Below, one piece after another: positions 1 to 9,590 of a stretch of DNA of 64,000 bases. The notes beneath the pieces were generated by a model. It saw nothing but the letters and a program-made list of their open reading frames with translations. It was not told the origin of the DNA and made no database searches. Origin of the DNA: Desulfonatronum lacustre DSM 10312. Its GTDB lineage: Bacteria > Desulfobacterota > Desulfovibrionia > Desulfovibrionales > Desulfonatronaceae. The position numbers were made by a program, and so were the translations under genes. How positions within the stretch are numbered: the first letter of the stretch is position 1; each line of letters begins with the position of its first letter. The stretch is from contig NZ_KI912608.1 in assembly GCF_000519265.1 (NCBI RefSeq), positions 2,947,313-3,011,312 of the forward strand. Direction: 5' to 3'.

Positions 1-1137
1 GGAAGGTTCAACCCTGAGCGGACTGAAATCGAAGCCTGGGTCCAGGCAACGGATGACAGCAACGCTGATTTTTATCCCGATGTCTGGGTTCAACCTCACG
101 CAGATCTCAAGGTTGCAAAACAGGATGTGGTTGCCCGGGAAACAAAACCCCAGGAGGCATCATGGCCGCTTCATCGCGAAGGCTTGCTCTATGTCTGGGA
201 GAATGCAGCCGGGCTGCATGATATTATCGTCAAGCAAACCGGCTCGCAGTACTTTTTCAGACCAGAACCCCGTTTGCTGGCCCGATACACCCGGCATAAC
301 GCCATGCACCTGGACGGAGGATTCTTCATCGACAAATCGTTCGGGAAGCATCTTCAACGGTTCCCCCCTTTGGATGCATTCACCCTGGAATTCACGGCCA
401 CCCCAGCCCTTGCGCAAACCGAAACGGACGAGGCTTGGGTTTTTGCGGTGGAAAGAGCGGGCTTTCCGGTTCTTATAGCATCCAGTGAAGGGCGGTGGCG
501 AGTGCAAGCATTGGATGCCGACGCTATCCTGCAACCGGTCGTTCCTGGACGCCCTGTGCACTTTGCTCTGGCATATCTCCCAGGCGAGATGAGGGTTTAT
601 GTTGACGGGAACCTTGCTGGTGTCCTGTCGGTTGATATTGACTCGGACATGTGGCTCGACGCGACCTTGCTTTTCGGTGGAGACAAAGTCGGGGGCCATG
701 ACTGGCAGGGCAGCTTGGAAAAGTTTGCCCTGTATCAGGGGGAACTCAAGGCGGAGGAAATTGCCCAACAGCAGGCATTGATCGTCCATGAGCATGCACA
801 GCGGCCGATTCCGGATACGGTCCTGGTCCGGGCACGAGTGGTTCAGACGTCGTCCGTCCCTTCTCCCGAGGATATTGCCCCGTATCAACGGGGCCTTGTG
901 GTGAACGAGTACGAAGTGACCGAGGTGCTGGAAGGCCAATTCAACGAGAATCGGTTTCTGGCGGCGCACTGGGCAATCCTGGATGAAACTCTTCTGGATA
1001 CGGCCCATCGCATGCCCGGGGCAGAGCGCGTCATGCTCCTTGAACGCTTTGATCAGCGTAAGGAGCTGGAAGGGGAGCGCCTGTCCCAGGACACGGATAA
1101 CTTTTTGCTGGAACTGTACTTTGACATGTACCTGTGA
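1..1137 (+). CDS. C-terminal part of a propeller/LamG-type surface protein (5' end outside window)
   Basis: The frame is open from base 1 and no start belongs to it, so the gene is cut by the window edge; 378 codons remain. The first ~30 residues contain a FYPDVWV motif that matches YYPDVWV at the end of the propeller part of the complete paralogue at 25959-28130. After a short linker, a concanavalin/LamG-like domain follows (about codons 60-265; it includes MRVYVDGNLAG, typical of these folds). The last ~105 residues form a further module, with APYQRGL and EVLEG motifs, that is also shared with the paralogue. The family is not one I can name. By analogy the missing part should be a secretion signal plus a beta-propeller. 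Its role is probably an extracytoplasmic carbohydrate-binding protein, which is inference. The stop overlaps the start of the HAD gene (TGATG). Confidence 0.8.
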   Translation, partial: GRFNPERTEIEAWVQATDDSNADFYPDVWVQPHADLKVAKQDVVARETKPQEASWPLHREGLLYVWENAAGLHDIIVKQTGSQYFFRPEPRLLARYTRHNAMHLDGGFFIDKSFGKHLQRFPPLDAFTLEFTATPALAQTETDEAWVFAVERAGFPVLIASSEGRWRVQALDADAILQPVVPGRPVHFALAYLPGEMRVYVDGNLAGVLSVDIDSDMWLDATLLFGGDKVGGHDWQGSLEKFALYQGELKAEEIAQQQALIVHEHAQRPIPDTVLVRARVVQTSSVPSPEDIAPYQRGLVVNEYEVTEVLEGQFNENRFLAAHWAILDETLLDTAHRMPGAERVMLLERFDQRKELEGERLSQDTDNFLLELYFDMYL

Positions 1138-1820
1138 TGGGACGTCTGCTCAAGGAATTGCCCAAGGCCGTGATCTTCGACGTGGACGGCACCTTGTACG
1201 ATCAACCTCGACTGCGTCGAAAAATGTGCCGCGAACTGGCTGTGCATTGTATCCGCTCACCAATGACCGGCCTGGGGACCATAAAAACCCTGGCCGTTTT
1301 TCGTCGTTTGCGCGAAAGCATGCCGACAATGGAAGTCGTCAACGTGGCCCATACTCCGTATGCCATGACTGCGCAGCGCTTGAACTCTCCCCTTGAACAC
1401 GTGCGCCGCATCGTTCATGAGTGGATGTTTCACCGGCCCTTGCGCCATTTGCCGTCCTGCAAGTTTCCCGGACTGGACTCTTTTCTGGAACATTTGACCA
1501 TGCGCGGTGTCGCTACGGCTGTCTTTTCCGACTACCCGGCGCAGGCCAAAACTCAAAGCATGGGATTGACGTTTTCCCTGCTCTTGGACGCGGAGGATGA
1601 ACGGGTCGACCGGCTTAAGCCGGATCCCAAAGGACTCATCGTCTGCTCTGAGCTGCTGAACCTTGATACCGCCGAGTGCCTGTTCGTCGGCGACCGGGAC
1701 GATCGCGACGGGGAGTGCGCTCGGCGGGCCGGTATGCCGTATTTTTTATATTCCAAGTCATCCCTGGCTCGCCCGAATATGTTTCGTTCCTACGGAGAAT
1801 TGCTTGAGTCGTTTCGGTAA
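1137..1820 (+). CDS. HAD-superfamily hydrolase
   Basis: This 227-aa protein has all the HAD motifs: DVDGT at residues 15-19 (nucleophile Asp15, acid/base Asp17), a motif II Ser131 in FSDYP, Lys161 in KPDPKG, and the acidic motif GDRDDRDGE at 185-193. A cap insertion lies between motifs I and II, as in phosphoglycolate-phosphatase-like enzymes. It is a cytoplasmic phosphatase acting on a small phosphorylated metabolite, but the substrate cannot be read from the sequence. The ATG shares one base with the preceding stop (TGATG), which argues for translational coupling; a GTG one codon upstream is also possible. Because a UbiA-type prenyltransferase lies in the same gene group, it might dephosphorylate a prenyl-phospho-sugar or a sugar phosphate; that is speculation. 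Confidence 0.85.
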   Translation: MGRLLKELPKAVIFDVDGTLYDQPRLRRKMCRELAVHCIRSPMTGLGTIKTLAVFRRLRESMPTMEVVNVAHTPYAMTAQRLNSPLEHVRRIVHEWMFHRPLRHLPSCKFPGLDSFLEHLTMRGVATAVFSDYPAQAKTQSMGLTFSLLLDAEDERVDRLKPDPKGLIVCSELLNLDTAECLFVGDRDDRDGECARRAGMPYFLYSKSSLARPNMFRSYGELLESFR

Positions 1821-2068
1821 AAACAGTATGTGATCGTCCCTGGGAGCCATGGGCGCGCATCGAAAGTGTTATGAAACCGCCCTGAAGACCTGCTTGATGC
1901 GGCATCAGGTAGGAAATGATTCAAACCTGTCTCCTTGCTGAGCCTCCAGGCTTTTCTTTTCGACCGCAAACCGTCTTTCCTGTCAGCATGCAACCTCTAG
2001 ACGGGCATATAAATCGGATGATTGCCTGCATCAGACAATTTAGGGTCTTTTTAGCCAAAGCTGGCGAT

Positions 2069-4444
2069 ATGAAAATATTTTTCCGGAATTTTCGCTATTT
2101 TTTTGCTGCGCTAGTCGGCATCTCTCTCAGTATCTGGTACACCGCTTACTTCCTTCTGCATCCCCCGGTTTACGCCTTTCGTCTCAAAGCCGAGGGGCTT
2201 GGTTTCGCGCTCTGGCCATCAGAACAGATCCTTACTCTACGCTGGGTTTTGGCGCTTCTGGCTGTTCTCCTGGCTGGCGTGGCCGTGGCCCTTTGCCTTT
2301 GGGCCATGAAAAAAACGCAACATGAACAACCGCGGATTCGGCGGGCCATTGATGTCCTTGCCCCCCTGAGTGTGCTGCCCTTGGCATGTGTTCCGTTGTT
2401 CACGGCCGATATTATCCCGCCGATATTGAGCACGAATGCACCGCTGTTCATTCTGCTCGGTGCGCTTTCCCTTTCCCTGGCCAAACTTTTCACTCCGTTG
2501 CTTGATGCCGGGGCTGCAAGCAATCAAAAAACATGGCCCTGGGCATGGGGTATCTTTTTGATTGCTCTGATCGGGTATGCGCACGGAGGCTACCAGTTTT
2601 CCAAGGCCGTTGGCGAGCATGTCGGCGACGAAGGGCATTATCTGATCCAGGCACAAAGTCTTTATGAAGATGGGAACCTGGATATCAAAAAACAATTAAT
2701 GAATTCCTTGGGATTGGATGATTCTTCTCATATTAATCGAGACTATTATCATGTCGCGTCACAGTCACGCGGTGATGCATGGTATAGTTGGCATCCTTAT
2801 GGCTTGCCACTGCTATTGACACCCTCATGGAAGTGGGGGCTTGGCGGACGGCACATCGTGCTGGGCATAATATCCGGGGCTGGGTTGGCCGGCCTTTTTC
2901 TGCTTTGCCGCCGAATGGGGGCCGGAACTGCTGCATCCCTGCTTGCCGTGCTTTCCTTGGGAACAAGTGTTTTCTGGGTTTTGTATTCATTTCGGGCCTT
3001 ACCCGAAGTTCTCGGAGCAACACTGCTTATCTGGGCGTTTTGGGCCGTCGCTGCGCAACGTGACCGTCCCTGGCTGGCCATGTTGATTGCTACGGCCTGC
3101 TGTGTGTACCTGCCTTTCGCTCACATACGTTTTGTGCCTATGAGCTTGATGGGAATAGGCCTTTTTGGTGTATTTGGGTTGCTGGGCGAAGAAAGCCTAA
3201 AATCCAAGCTTTTGCGTCTTTCAGCCTTCTTTCTTCTCTGTTTGGGAGGATATGGGGTATATTACGGCATGCAGACGTCCATGTTCATAGGAGGCTCTCA
3301 AGCACCTATCATGGAGTTTCTTTTCGCCTATCCTTTCGGAGCATGGGGAACCCTAGCCAGCGATCGCGGGCTGATCTCTTTGCTCCCTGTTTTCTATTGG
3401 CTTTCAGGAGCAACAGTCGTTTGGCTCTTTGTTGATAAAAAGAACCGCCTGCTTTGCTTAGGTATTTTCACAACATTCTTGGCGGCGTTGCTCATCTGTG
3501 CCGCTAACCGCGTATGGACCGGCGGATCGTCCATGCCAGGGCGTTATCTTGTTGCCGTAATACCTCTGCTTTTTGTAGGCGCAGCCGTTATGCTTGAGCG
3601 CTCGAAGCTCCCGGCTCGTGCCTTGTTCATTTATCTAAGTATCTTTTCCAGTATGCTCTTGTTTTTGGTATGGAAGCATCTTCCTGATGTTGGTAGACAA
3701 TTTATCTTGCCGCTACAAGCCCTTTCTTCATTCCCTTCATTGCAAGATATATATTTTCCACATGCTTATTTTTATGGGGATCGTGCTGATATAATTCTAT
3801 CAAGTATGTATGTTTTAATGTCTATTGTGTTGGTTGGTATTGTAATTATTATAAAATATAGATCGTTTTTTGCGTATTTTTTATCAATTTTTATTTTTGT
3901 CATTGGCTTATTTGTCCAAAACAGCTTGGGTGTCGATAGGTTTTCACTGCAGAAATATGTTGAATTGCTTGAAAAACATAACGAATTGTCACAGATAAGC
4001 GTCGATAATATAATCAAAATTCAGCACGCAGAAGCAAGGATGCCTTGGTCGACAATTCTTGACTTGCAGAGAATGCGATCATATACAGGTAAAAACTATA
4101 ATAATGATATCAGCGCTAGAATTGCCTTATCTGGCATAGATAGAAAGGGGGAGCTCGCTTGGGGCAATTATTTTTATATTTTTCCTGGAACTTTTTCAGT
4201 AAACTACCAATTAGAGGTTAGTAACTGTATCGATGCCTGCAAGGTTTCTACCTTGGATGTAACTGAGAATTATAACAATTCAATAATTGCAAGCAAAAAC
4301 ATATATTGCGAAAATTCATCACAAATTAATCAACTTTTTATCACAACAGATCGGTTTGTTGTGATAGAGCCTAGAATTTACTATCATGGTTGTGGAGATA
4401 TTGTCGTAAAGAGTCTTTTTGTCCAAGAAGTTGTTGAATATTGA
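2069..4444 (+). CDS. GT-C-like polytopic membrane glycosyltransferase with C-terminal beta domain
   Basis: This protein of about 791 aa has a dozen or more hydrophobic segments and a first large loop with an acidic DE pair (VGDEGHYLIQAQ), the usual catalytic motif position of GT-C enzymes that use prenyl-phosphate sugars on the periplasmic side. A WHPYGLPLLLTP motif corresponds to YPFGHSLFLVP in the 635-aa protein at 10518-12425. The last ~95 residues are a soluble beta-rich domain with IEPRIYYHGCG, matched by IEPRAYYHACG in that protein. The frame is open from 1916, but the ATG there is only 2 bases from its purine run; I prefer ATG 2069 at the start of the first membrane segment. From about 3.7 kb the gene turns strongly AT-rich, unlike its first two thirds, which suggests a recombination boundary inside the gene. 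Confidence 0.7.
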   Translation: MKIFFRNFRYFFAALVGISLSIWYTAYFLLHPPVYAFRLKAEGLGFALWPSEQILTLRWVLALLAVLLAGVAVALCLWAMKKTQHEQPRIRRAIDVLAPLSVLPLACVPLFTADIIPPILSTNAPLFILLGALSLSLAKLFTPLLDAGAASNQKTWPWAWGIFLIALIGYAHGGYQFSKAVGEHVGDEGHYLIQAQSLYEDGNLDIKKQLMNSLGLDDSSHINRDYYHVASQSRGDAWYSWHPYGLPLLLTPSWKWGLGGRHIVLGIISGAGLAGLFLLCRRMGAGTAASLLAVLSLGTSVFWVLYSFRALPEVLGATLLIWAFWAVAAQRDRPWLAMLIATACCVYLPFAHIRFVPMSLMGIGLFGVFGLLGEESLKSKLLRLSAFFLLCLGGYGVYYGMQTSMFIGGSQAPIMEFLFAYPFGAWGTLASDRGLISLLPVFYWLSGATVVWLFVDKKNRLLCLGIFTTFLAALLICAANRVWTGGSSMPGRYLVAVIPLLFVGAAVMLERSKLPARALFIYLSIFSSMLLFLVWKHLPDVGRQFILPLQALSSFPSLQDIYFPHAYFYGDRADIILSSMYVLMSIVLVGIVIIIKYRSFFAYFLSIFIFVIGLFVQNSLGVDRFSLQKYVELLEKHNELSQISVDNIIKIQHAEARMPWSTILDLQRMRSYTGKNYNNDISARIALSGIDRKGELAWGNYFYIFPGTFSVNYQLEVSNCIDACKVSTLDVTENYNNSIIASKNIYCENSSQINQLFITTDRFVVIEPRIYYHGCGDIVVKSLFVQEVVEY

Positions 4445-4492
4445 GTTGATATCCTATTTTTATGAATTTAGATATTTTATGAGGACTTTATT

Positions 4493-5671
4493 ATGAAGGA
4501 TAAGCAGGACTGTATAGAGCTAAGTGTTGTGATTCCATGCTTGAATGAGGCTGAAACATTAGGCGTGTGTATACAAAAAGCTCAAAAATCTATGGACCAG
4601 ATCGGGATTGTTGGCGAAGTGGTTGTTGCTGATAATGGAAGCACAGACGGGTCACAGAAGATAGCGGAAGGATCAGGCGCCAGAGTTGTTAATGTATTGA
4701 GTCGCGGATACGGAAATGCGCTAATGGGAGGAATTGAAGCATCATATGGCCGTTATATAGTAATGGGAGATGCTGATGACAGTTATGACTTTTTAGAACT
4801 TTCAAAGTTCGTACATCTCTTACGTGAGGGCTATGATCTCGTCCAGGGCTGCCGGCTTCCGTCTGGCGGTGGGACTATCAAACCCGGCGCTATGCCTGTT
4901 CTCCATCGATGGATTGGCAATCCATTTTTTTCGTGGCTTGCGCGCACTTGGTTTCGGGCTCCGATACATGATATTTATTGCGGTATGCGGGGATTTACAC
5001 GAGATGCATATAATCGATGGCACCTTCGCTGTACGGGGATGGAGTTTGCCACTGAAATGATCATCAAAGCCAGTCTCTATTGCGAGCGGATTGCCGAGGT
5101 GCCTATCACCCTACACAAGGATGGACGGAAAGCAAACAGCCCTCATCTTAAAACATTTCGCGATGGGTGGCGCACATTGCGTTTTTTCATTCTTTCCTCG
5201 CCACGCTGGCTTTTCCTCGTTCCGGGCTCTGCCCTGATAACTATCGGAATTTTGGGATATCTGGCAGGATTTTATAACTTGCAAATCGGTGGAATTGGCT
5301 TTGATTTGCATACAATGCTGGCATCTAGCCTGTTTATTATCATGGGGTATCAGTCAATTCTTTTCGCTATATTTACTAAGGTTTTTGCGATAAACGAAAG
5401 GTTATTGCCTAATGACCATCGAATTGAAAGGATTTGCAAAATATTCACTCTGGAGCGAGGATCAATGGCCGGGTTCCTGCTTTTTAGTATTGGTATATAT
5501 TTATTAGCACAGTCAACTTGGATATGGCATCAACAACAGTATGGCGTTCTCGATTATTCTGAGATAATGCGTAAAGTAATACCTGGCGTCGTGTCTGCTG
5601 CACTTGGCATTCAAACAATTCTTTCCAGTGCATTTATCAGCATATTGTCTTTAAGTCGCCGAATGCGATGA
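4493..5671 (+). CDS. GT2 family glycosyltransferase (DPM1/polyprenyl-phosphate-sugar type)
   Basis: This 392-aa protein starts at an ATG preceded by GAGGA. Residues ~8-230 form a GT-A fold of family 2: VVIPCLNEAE, then VVADNGSTDGS, then the metal-binding region MGDADDSYDF. The C-terminal third has four membrane segments (around 240-270, 278-305, 325-345 and 365-388), as in enzymes that load a sugar onto a polyprenyl phosphate at the inner membrane. Its product would be the donor used by GT-C enzymes such as its upstream neighbour. The gene is AT-rich and follows the GT-C gene by 48 bp, so the two are probably cotranscribed. The sugar transferred is unknown. Confidence 0.85.
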   Translation: MKDKQDCIELSVVIPCLNEAETLGVCIQKAQKSMDQIGIVGEVVVADNGSTDGSQKIAEGSGARVVNVLSRGYGNALMGGIEASYGRYIVMGDADDSYDFLELSKFVHLLREGYDLVQGCRLPSGGGTIKPGAMPVLHRWIGNPFFSWLARTWFRAPIHDIYCGMRGFTRDAYNRWHLRCTGMEFATEMIIKASLYCERIAEVPITLHKDGRKANSPHLKTFRDGWRTLRFFILSSPRWLFLVPGSALITIGILGYLAGFYNLQIGGIGFDLHTMLASSLFIIMGYQSILFAIFTKVFAINERLLPNDHRIERICKIFTLERGSMAGFLLFSIGIYLLAQSTWIWHQQQYGVLDYSEIMRKVIPGVVSAALGIQTILSSAFISILSLSRRMR

Positions 5672-5732
5672 TATGATCAATTTTTTATACATAATTAGTA
5701 TTTCATAGCATTATTTAAATAACGTTATCGTT

Positions 5733-6845
5733 ATGCAGATCACTTTGGCGCATCATTGGATCGTTTCAATGCGTGGAGGTGAAAAGGTACTTGAACAGCT
5801 TTGTATGCTTTTCCCGGATGCGCCGATTGAAACGATTGTCGCAGCGCCTGTCATTCCCAGTAAAATTATTTCTAACCATGCCATACGACAAACTTTTTTG
5901 GGCCATATTCCTGGAATTCACCGCAATTTCCGCTGGTTTTTACCGCTTTTCCCGCTTTTAATCCAGGGCAAACATGTCAGAGGAGATCTGCTTGTTACTT
6001 CTGACGCATCTCTCATCAAGGGCATAAGAAAATCAAAACATACTAGGCATATTTGCTACTGTCATTCTCCTCCAAGGTACCTTTGGGATATGCAAGATGA
6101 GTATGTCAGGTCCATGCCAAGAGGGATACGTACACTTTTTAAGATATGCAGTCTTTACCTAAGAGCTTATGATCAAAAAAGTTCTGATAATGTAGATTAT
6201 TTTGTTGCTAATTCACATTTTGTTGCGCAGCGGATACAAAAAATTTATAATCGCGAATCAGATGTTGTCCATCCACCTGTAGATATAGACAGCTTCAAAC
6301 CAGGAAATGTAAATGACAATTTTTATTTGATTGTTGCCGCTTTAGAACCATACAAGCGGGTTGATTTGGCAATAAAGGCCTTCACACAGCTCAAGCTACC
6401 TTTAGTTGTTATTGGCGACGGCCCTGAAAAGAATAAACTTAGAGAAATCGCCGGAGGGTCGATCAAGTTTCTTGGCGCACAACCTTTTGCAGTTCTTTGT
6501 GATTACTATAAACGATGCAAAGCTTTTGTTTTTCCTGGCATTGAAGATTTCGGCATCACTCCTCTTGAAGCTCAAGCATCCGGTCGCCCTGTTATTGCAT
6601 TTGGAGAAGGAGGTTCCTTGGAAACTGTAATTGATCAAGAGACCGGAATATTCTTCCATGAGCAGTCGGTCCAGGCTTTAATAGAAGCAGTGCAGCGCAT
6701 GGAACTTGATTTAAACAATTTTGTCCCTGAAAAGTGCAGACAGAATGCTTTGCGTTTCAGTCCAGAAGTATTTAAAGAAAAATTCATGAATGTGCTTTCT
6801 CGATTCTATCCAAATTTATTTATCTCATCCAAAGAAAGACAATAG
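5733..6845 (+). CDS. GT4 family glycosyltransferase
   Basis: This 370-aa soluble GT-B fold protein begins with ITLAHHWIVSMRGGEKV, the N-terminal signature of WbaZ/mannosyltransferase-like family 4 enzymes. The C-terminal Rossmann domain carries VAALEPYKRVDLAI, VVIGDGPEK and the nucleotide-sugar motif EDFGITPLEAQ followed by SGRPVIAFGEGG (about 270-300), which contains the E-x7-E pair. It would add a sugar to a lipid-linked glycan on the cytoplasmic face of the membrane. The gene is AT-rich like its neighbours on both sides. Sixty-one AT-rich bases separate it from the GT2 gene. The acceptor and the sugar are not predictable. Confidence 0.88.
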   Translation: MQITLAHHWIVSMRGGEKVLEQLCMLFPDAPIETIVAAPVIPSKIISNHAIRQTFLGHIPGIHRNFRWFLPLFPLLIQGKHVRGDLLVTSDASLIKGIRKSKHTRHICYCHSPPRYLWDMQDEYVRSMPRGIRTLFKICSLYLRAYDQKSSDNVDYFVANSHFVAQRIQKIYNRESDVVHPPVDIDSFKPGNVNDNFYLIVAALEPYKRVDLAIKAFTQLKLPLVVIGDGPEKNKLREIAGGSIKFLGAQPFAVLCDYYKRCKAFVFPGIEDFGITPLEAQASGRPVIAFGEGGSLETVIDQETGIFFHEQSVQALIEAVQRMELDLNNFVPEKCRQNALRFSPEVFKEKFMNVLSRFYPNLFISSKERQ

Positions 6846-7214
6846 TTTATATTTGTAACGCAATTGAGACTTCATTTGTCATGCCGACTCCAATAGATAA
6901 TTGCTGCGAACAGTAAAAAGATAAGCTTTCTTATTTTGATTGTACATCCTCTTAATCGTTTTTGAATTTTGATTGTCGAATCCTGGTACAGTAAGTCAGT
7001 TTGCACTGAGAAGTTGCAGGTGCTCGGTGATTCAATATTGCTAATTTATATCTGGAAAATTCTGTTGTTTTTGTTATGTAAAAGCTAATTTTCATTGATA
7101 TATTGATTTTTTTTGAGGTAGTCGATATTTAATAATATTTAGAAAATTATGTTGCAGCTCTGTGCAGTTGTATTGTTGCTTTGATTTATTACTCTCAGTA
7201 TATTACCATACCTG
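6846..7214 (+). other. AT-rich intergenic region, no gene seen
   Basis: This 369-bp stretch lies between two plus-strand glycan genes. It is very AT-rich, has many stop codons in all frames, and shows no convincing hairpin-plus-T terminator, tRNA or repeat. It may hold a promoter for the flippase-like gene, or be the remnant of a lost gene inside the imported island. Confidence 0.6.
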
Positions 7215-8192
7215 ATGTTAAACAGATTACAATCATTTGTTATTAAATTTTTGCTGATGTCATTATGTTTTATTGTTATAATTAAAACATTTGATTTTTC
7301 TAGTATTTTAGGAATTATTTACAATATCAATATAAAACTTGTCTCGGTTGCACTTGCTCTTCTTTTTTTTGAAACATTTATTATGGCTATAAGGTATATA
7401 AAGCTATTTTCAGAAAAAAGTATGAACATCAGCTTTATGGATATGGTGCGCATTCTCTATGTAAGTGGTTTTTTAAGTTCCGCAATTCCAAGCAGTTTTG
7501 GCCCAGATGCTGTGCGCATAATTATGCTCAAACGTCAAAATTTATCTTTGACCCATTGCACTAGTGTAATGACAGTAGATAGGATATTTTCGGTAATTTC
7601 GATGATTTTTTTTTCATTGGCTGGTTTTTTTCTTGTATATAATGTCGTAGATAGTAATATTTTTTTGTATATACTAACGATATCTGCTGTTTCGATTATT
7701 TTTATAATCATAATTTTTTCATCTTTGCCACATATTATATTTAAAATACTTTTACAATATACTCAGTCAAAAATATTTTCATTGAAAAGTCCAAATTTTT
7801 TAACAAAATATACTGAAAGTTTTTTTGATTTTTTAATAAACACACATAAATCTATTACGGATTTTATTAGCAATCCGCGGCTTCTTTTAAATATATTTTT
7901 TTGGAACTGCTTAACGCAGGCATTCAGGATATTACAGATTAATTTCTTGTTCTTATCTGTTGATTATAGCATACCATTGCAATTGCAATTTGCTTTTGTT
8001 CCTATGATCATACTTATTACAATGATTCCCGTGACGTACTTTGGGATTGGTGTCAGAGAAGGTGCTTTTTTGTATTTTTTCACTAACGCAGGTATACCTG
8101 CCGATATATGTCTTACGGTATCACTGATGTCTAGCGCTATAACAATAGCTGGTATTATCCCAGGTGCATTTCTGATATGGATTAAAAAATAA
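7215..8192 (+). CDS. flippase-like membrane protein (LPG-synthase transmembrane/UPF0104 family)
   Basis: This 325-aa protein has about eight hydrophobic helices. Family hallmarks are AIPSSFGPDAVRI (about residues 95-107), TVDRIFSV (about 122-129) and a C-terminal GIGVREGAFLYFF (about 276-288). Proteins of this family are annotated as flippase-like or lysylphosphatidylglycerol-synthase membrane domains, and many lie next to glycosyltransferases. There is no soluble aminoacyl-transfer domain, so a role in moving or anchoring a lipid-linked intermediate is more likely than aminoacylation; that is inference. The base composition is extremely AT-rich. A second, GC-rich member of the family is at 28176-29156. 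No strong ribosome-binding site precedes the ATG. Confidence 0.85.
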   Translation: MLNRLQSFVIKFLLMSLCFIVIIKTFDFSSILGIIYNINIKLVSVALALLFFETFIMAIRYIKLFSEKSMNISFMDMVRILYVSGFLSSAIPSSFGPDAVRIIMLKRQNLSLTHCTSVMTVDRIFSVISMIFFSLAGFFLVYNVVDSNIFLYILTISAVSIIFIIIIFSSLPHIIFKILLQYTQSKIFSLKSPNFLTKYTESFFDFLINTHKSITDFISNPRLLLNIFFWNCLTQAFRILQINFLFLSVDYSIPLQLQFAFVPMIILITMIPVTYFGIGVREGAFLYFFTNAGIPADICLTVSLMSSAITIAGIIPGAFLIWIKK

Positions 8193-8223
8193 GAACTATT
8201 TTACTTTTAATTTAAATGAAGTC

Positions 8224-9444
8224 ATGATTCATGTTGTTGATCGAAAACGTCGGGTATATGTTTATTTGATAAACATCATATTCTTTCCTCTATGGCTGCC
8301 GTATAAGCTAATCAAGTGGAACTGGAAATCAAAAGAGGACGAAATTCTTAATAAGATTTCAAGGAATGGTATTTCAAATATATATTTTAACACTATTGAA
8401 AGAATGGGAGACATTCTATGGTTCACACCTTTAGCAGCCGCAATCAAAAATGAATTCCCACAAATTACTATACATGTTATCACCAATAAAATTGGGGAAA
8501 ACATTCTTAAAAATAATCCCTGCATAGATGAATTAATTATTGTTAAAAGCAATTGGGTCGCCAAAAACTTGTTTAGTTTCAAGGAATTTTTAAAAATTTT
8601 TGATAAACAATATGTTATTGAAATATTGGAATTGAGAAATCGAAATATTGACTTGCTAATTGAGGTAGGGGGGGACTTCCGCTCTCTGCTCTTCTTTAAT
8701 ATTTGGTTAGGCGCTAAGTATCTATCGGGATATTCACGTTCTGGATTCGGTTGGTTGTTAGACTGGGAAATGCAATATCCTTTGGGAAAGCATGAAATTG
8801 ACGTTCGTTTGGGAATTGCAAGGCAATTGGGAGCTGAAATCGGCACCCGAAAAATGAGGATATACCTTGATCAGGAGGAAATAGACTTTGCTAATGACTT
8901 TTTATTAACCAAGAACGTTAATAGGACCGATTTTAAAATCGGTTTTTTCATGGGAGGAACGTGGCAGCCCCGGCTTTGGCCTATCGATAATTTTATTAAG
9001 CTTGCTGATATATTATTTTCAAAATACAATGCAAAGATCATTTTAATTGGTGATATCACCATGGTTGAAGAGTTCAACCGGTTTTTAAAAGTATTTCCAA
9101 ATGCAATTAGGACTGATGGCAACACACTTCGCCAAAATGCGTCGATTATTTCAAATGTAGATATTATGGTCAGTAATGATAGTGGTCCTATGCATCTTGC
9201 TCGCAGCCTGAGTGTTCCAATAATAGGGTTGTTTGGCCCAGATAGCCAGGCAAGAGTCGGCTTGGAAAGTGATGGCATCGGATTACAACACAATTTTCCA
9301 TGTCAACCGTGCGGGCAGACAACTTGCCCTCATAAACCTAATTGTATTGCAAGTATTGGTGTTGAGGAAGTTTTGGATGCAATAATGGAAGTTAGAAGTA
9401 AAAAGAAGTTTATGACGCATGATGCCCAGTATTCATTCCACTAA
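8224..9444 (+). CDS. GT9 family glycosyltransferase (heptosyltransferase-like)
   Basis: This 406-aa protein has the two-domain GT-B layout of family 9. Its N-terminal half carries ERMGDILWFTPLAAAIK (about 60-76) and its C-terminal half ILIGD and the ADP-heptose-binding region NDSGPMHLARSL with IGLFGPD. A cysteine-rich stretch (CQPCGQTTCPHKPNC) near the C terminus is common in this family. It probably transfers a heptose or related sugar from an ADP-sugar to a lipid acceptor in the cytoplasm. A heptose-7-phosphate kinase for ADP-heptose synthesis lies at 35475-36533. The N-terminal ~30 residues are hydrophobic and basic and may associate with the membrane. The gene is AT-rich; the composition returns to the genome average just after it. 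Confidence 0.88.
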   Translation: MIHVVDRKRRVYVYLINIIFFPLWLPYKLIKWNWKSKEDEILNKISRNGISNIYFNTIERMGDILWFTPLAAAIKNEFPQITIHVITNKIGENILKNNPCIDELIIVKSNWVAKNLFSFKEFLKIFDKQYVIEILELRNRNIDLLIEVGGDFRSLLFFNIWLGAKYLSGYSRSGFGWLLDWEMQYPLGKHEIDVRLGIARQLGAEIGTRKMRIYLDQEEIDFANDFLLTKNVNRTDFKIGFFMGGTWQPRLWPIDNFIKLADILFSKYNAKIILIGDITMVEEFNRFLKVFPNAIRTDGNTLRQNASIISNVDIMVSNDSGPMHLARSLSVPIIGLFGPDSQARVGLESDGIGLQHNFPCQPCGQTTCPHKPNCIASIGVEEVLDAIMEVRSKKKFMTHDAQYSFH

Positions 9445-9590
9445 TCACAGGTTTCATCCTCAAGAACAACATGTGCAGGGAACCTAACACTGAGTTGCCG
9501 GAGTTGGCCAATGAAAAGGAAGTATTAATCCGGGAGGAGTAAAAAAGGATTATATACGTCCAAATGACCATCCATTAGGAGCTGATCATC

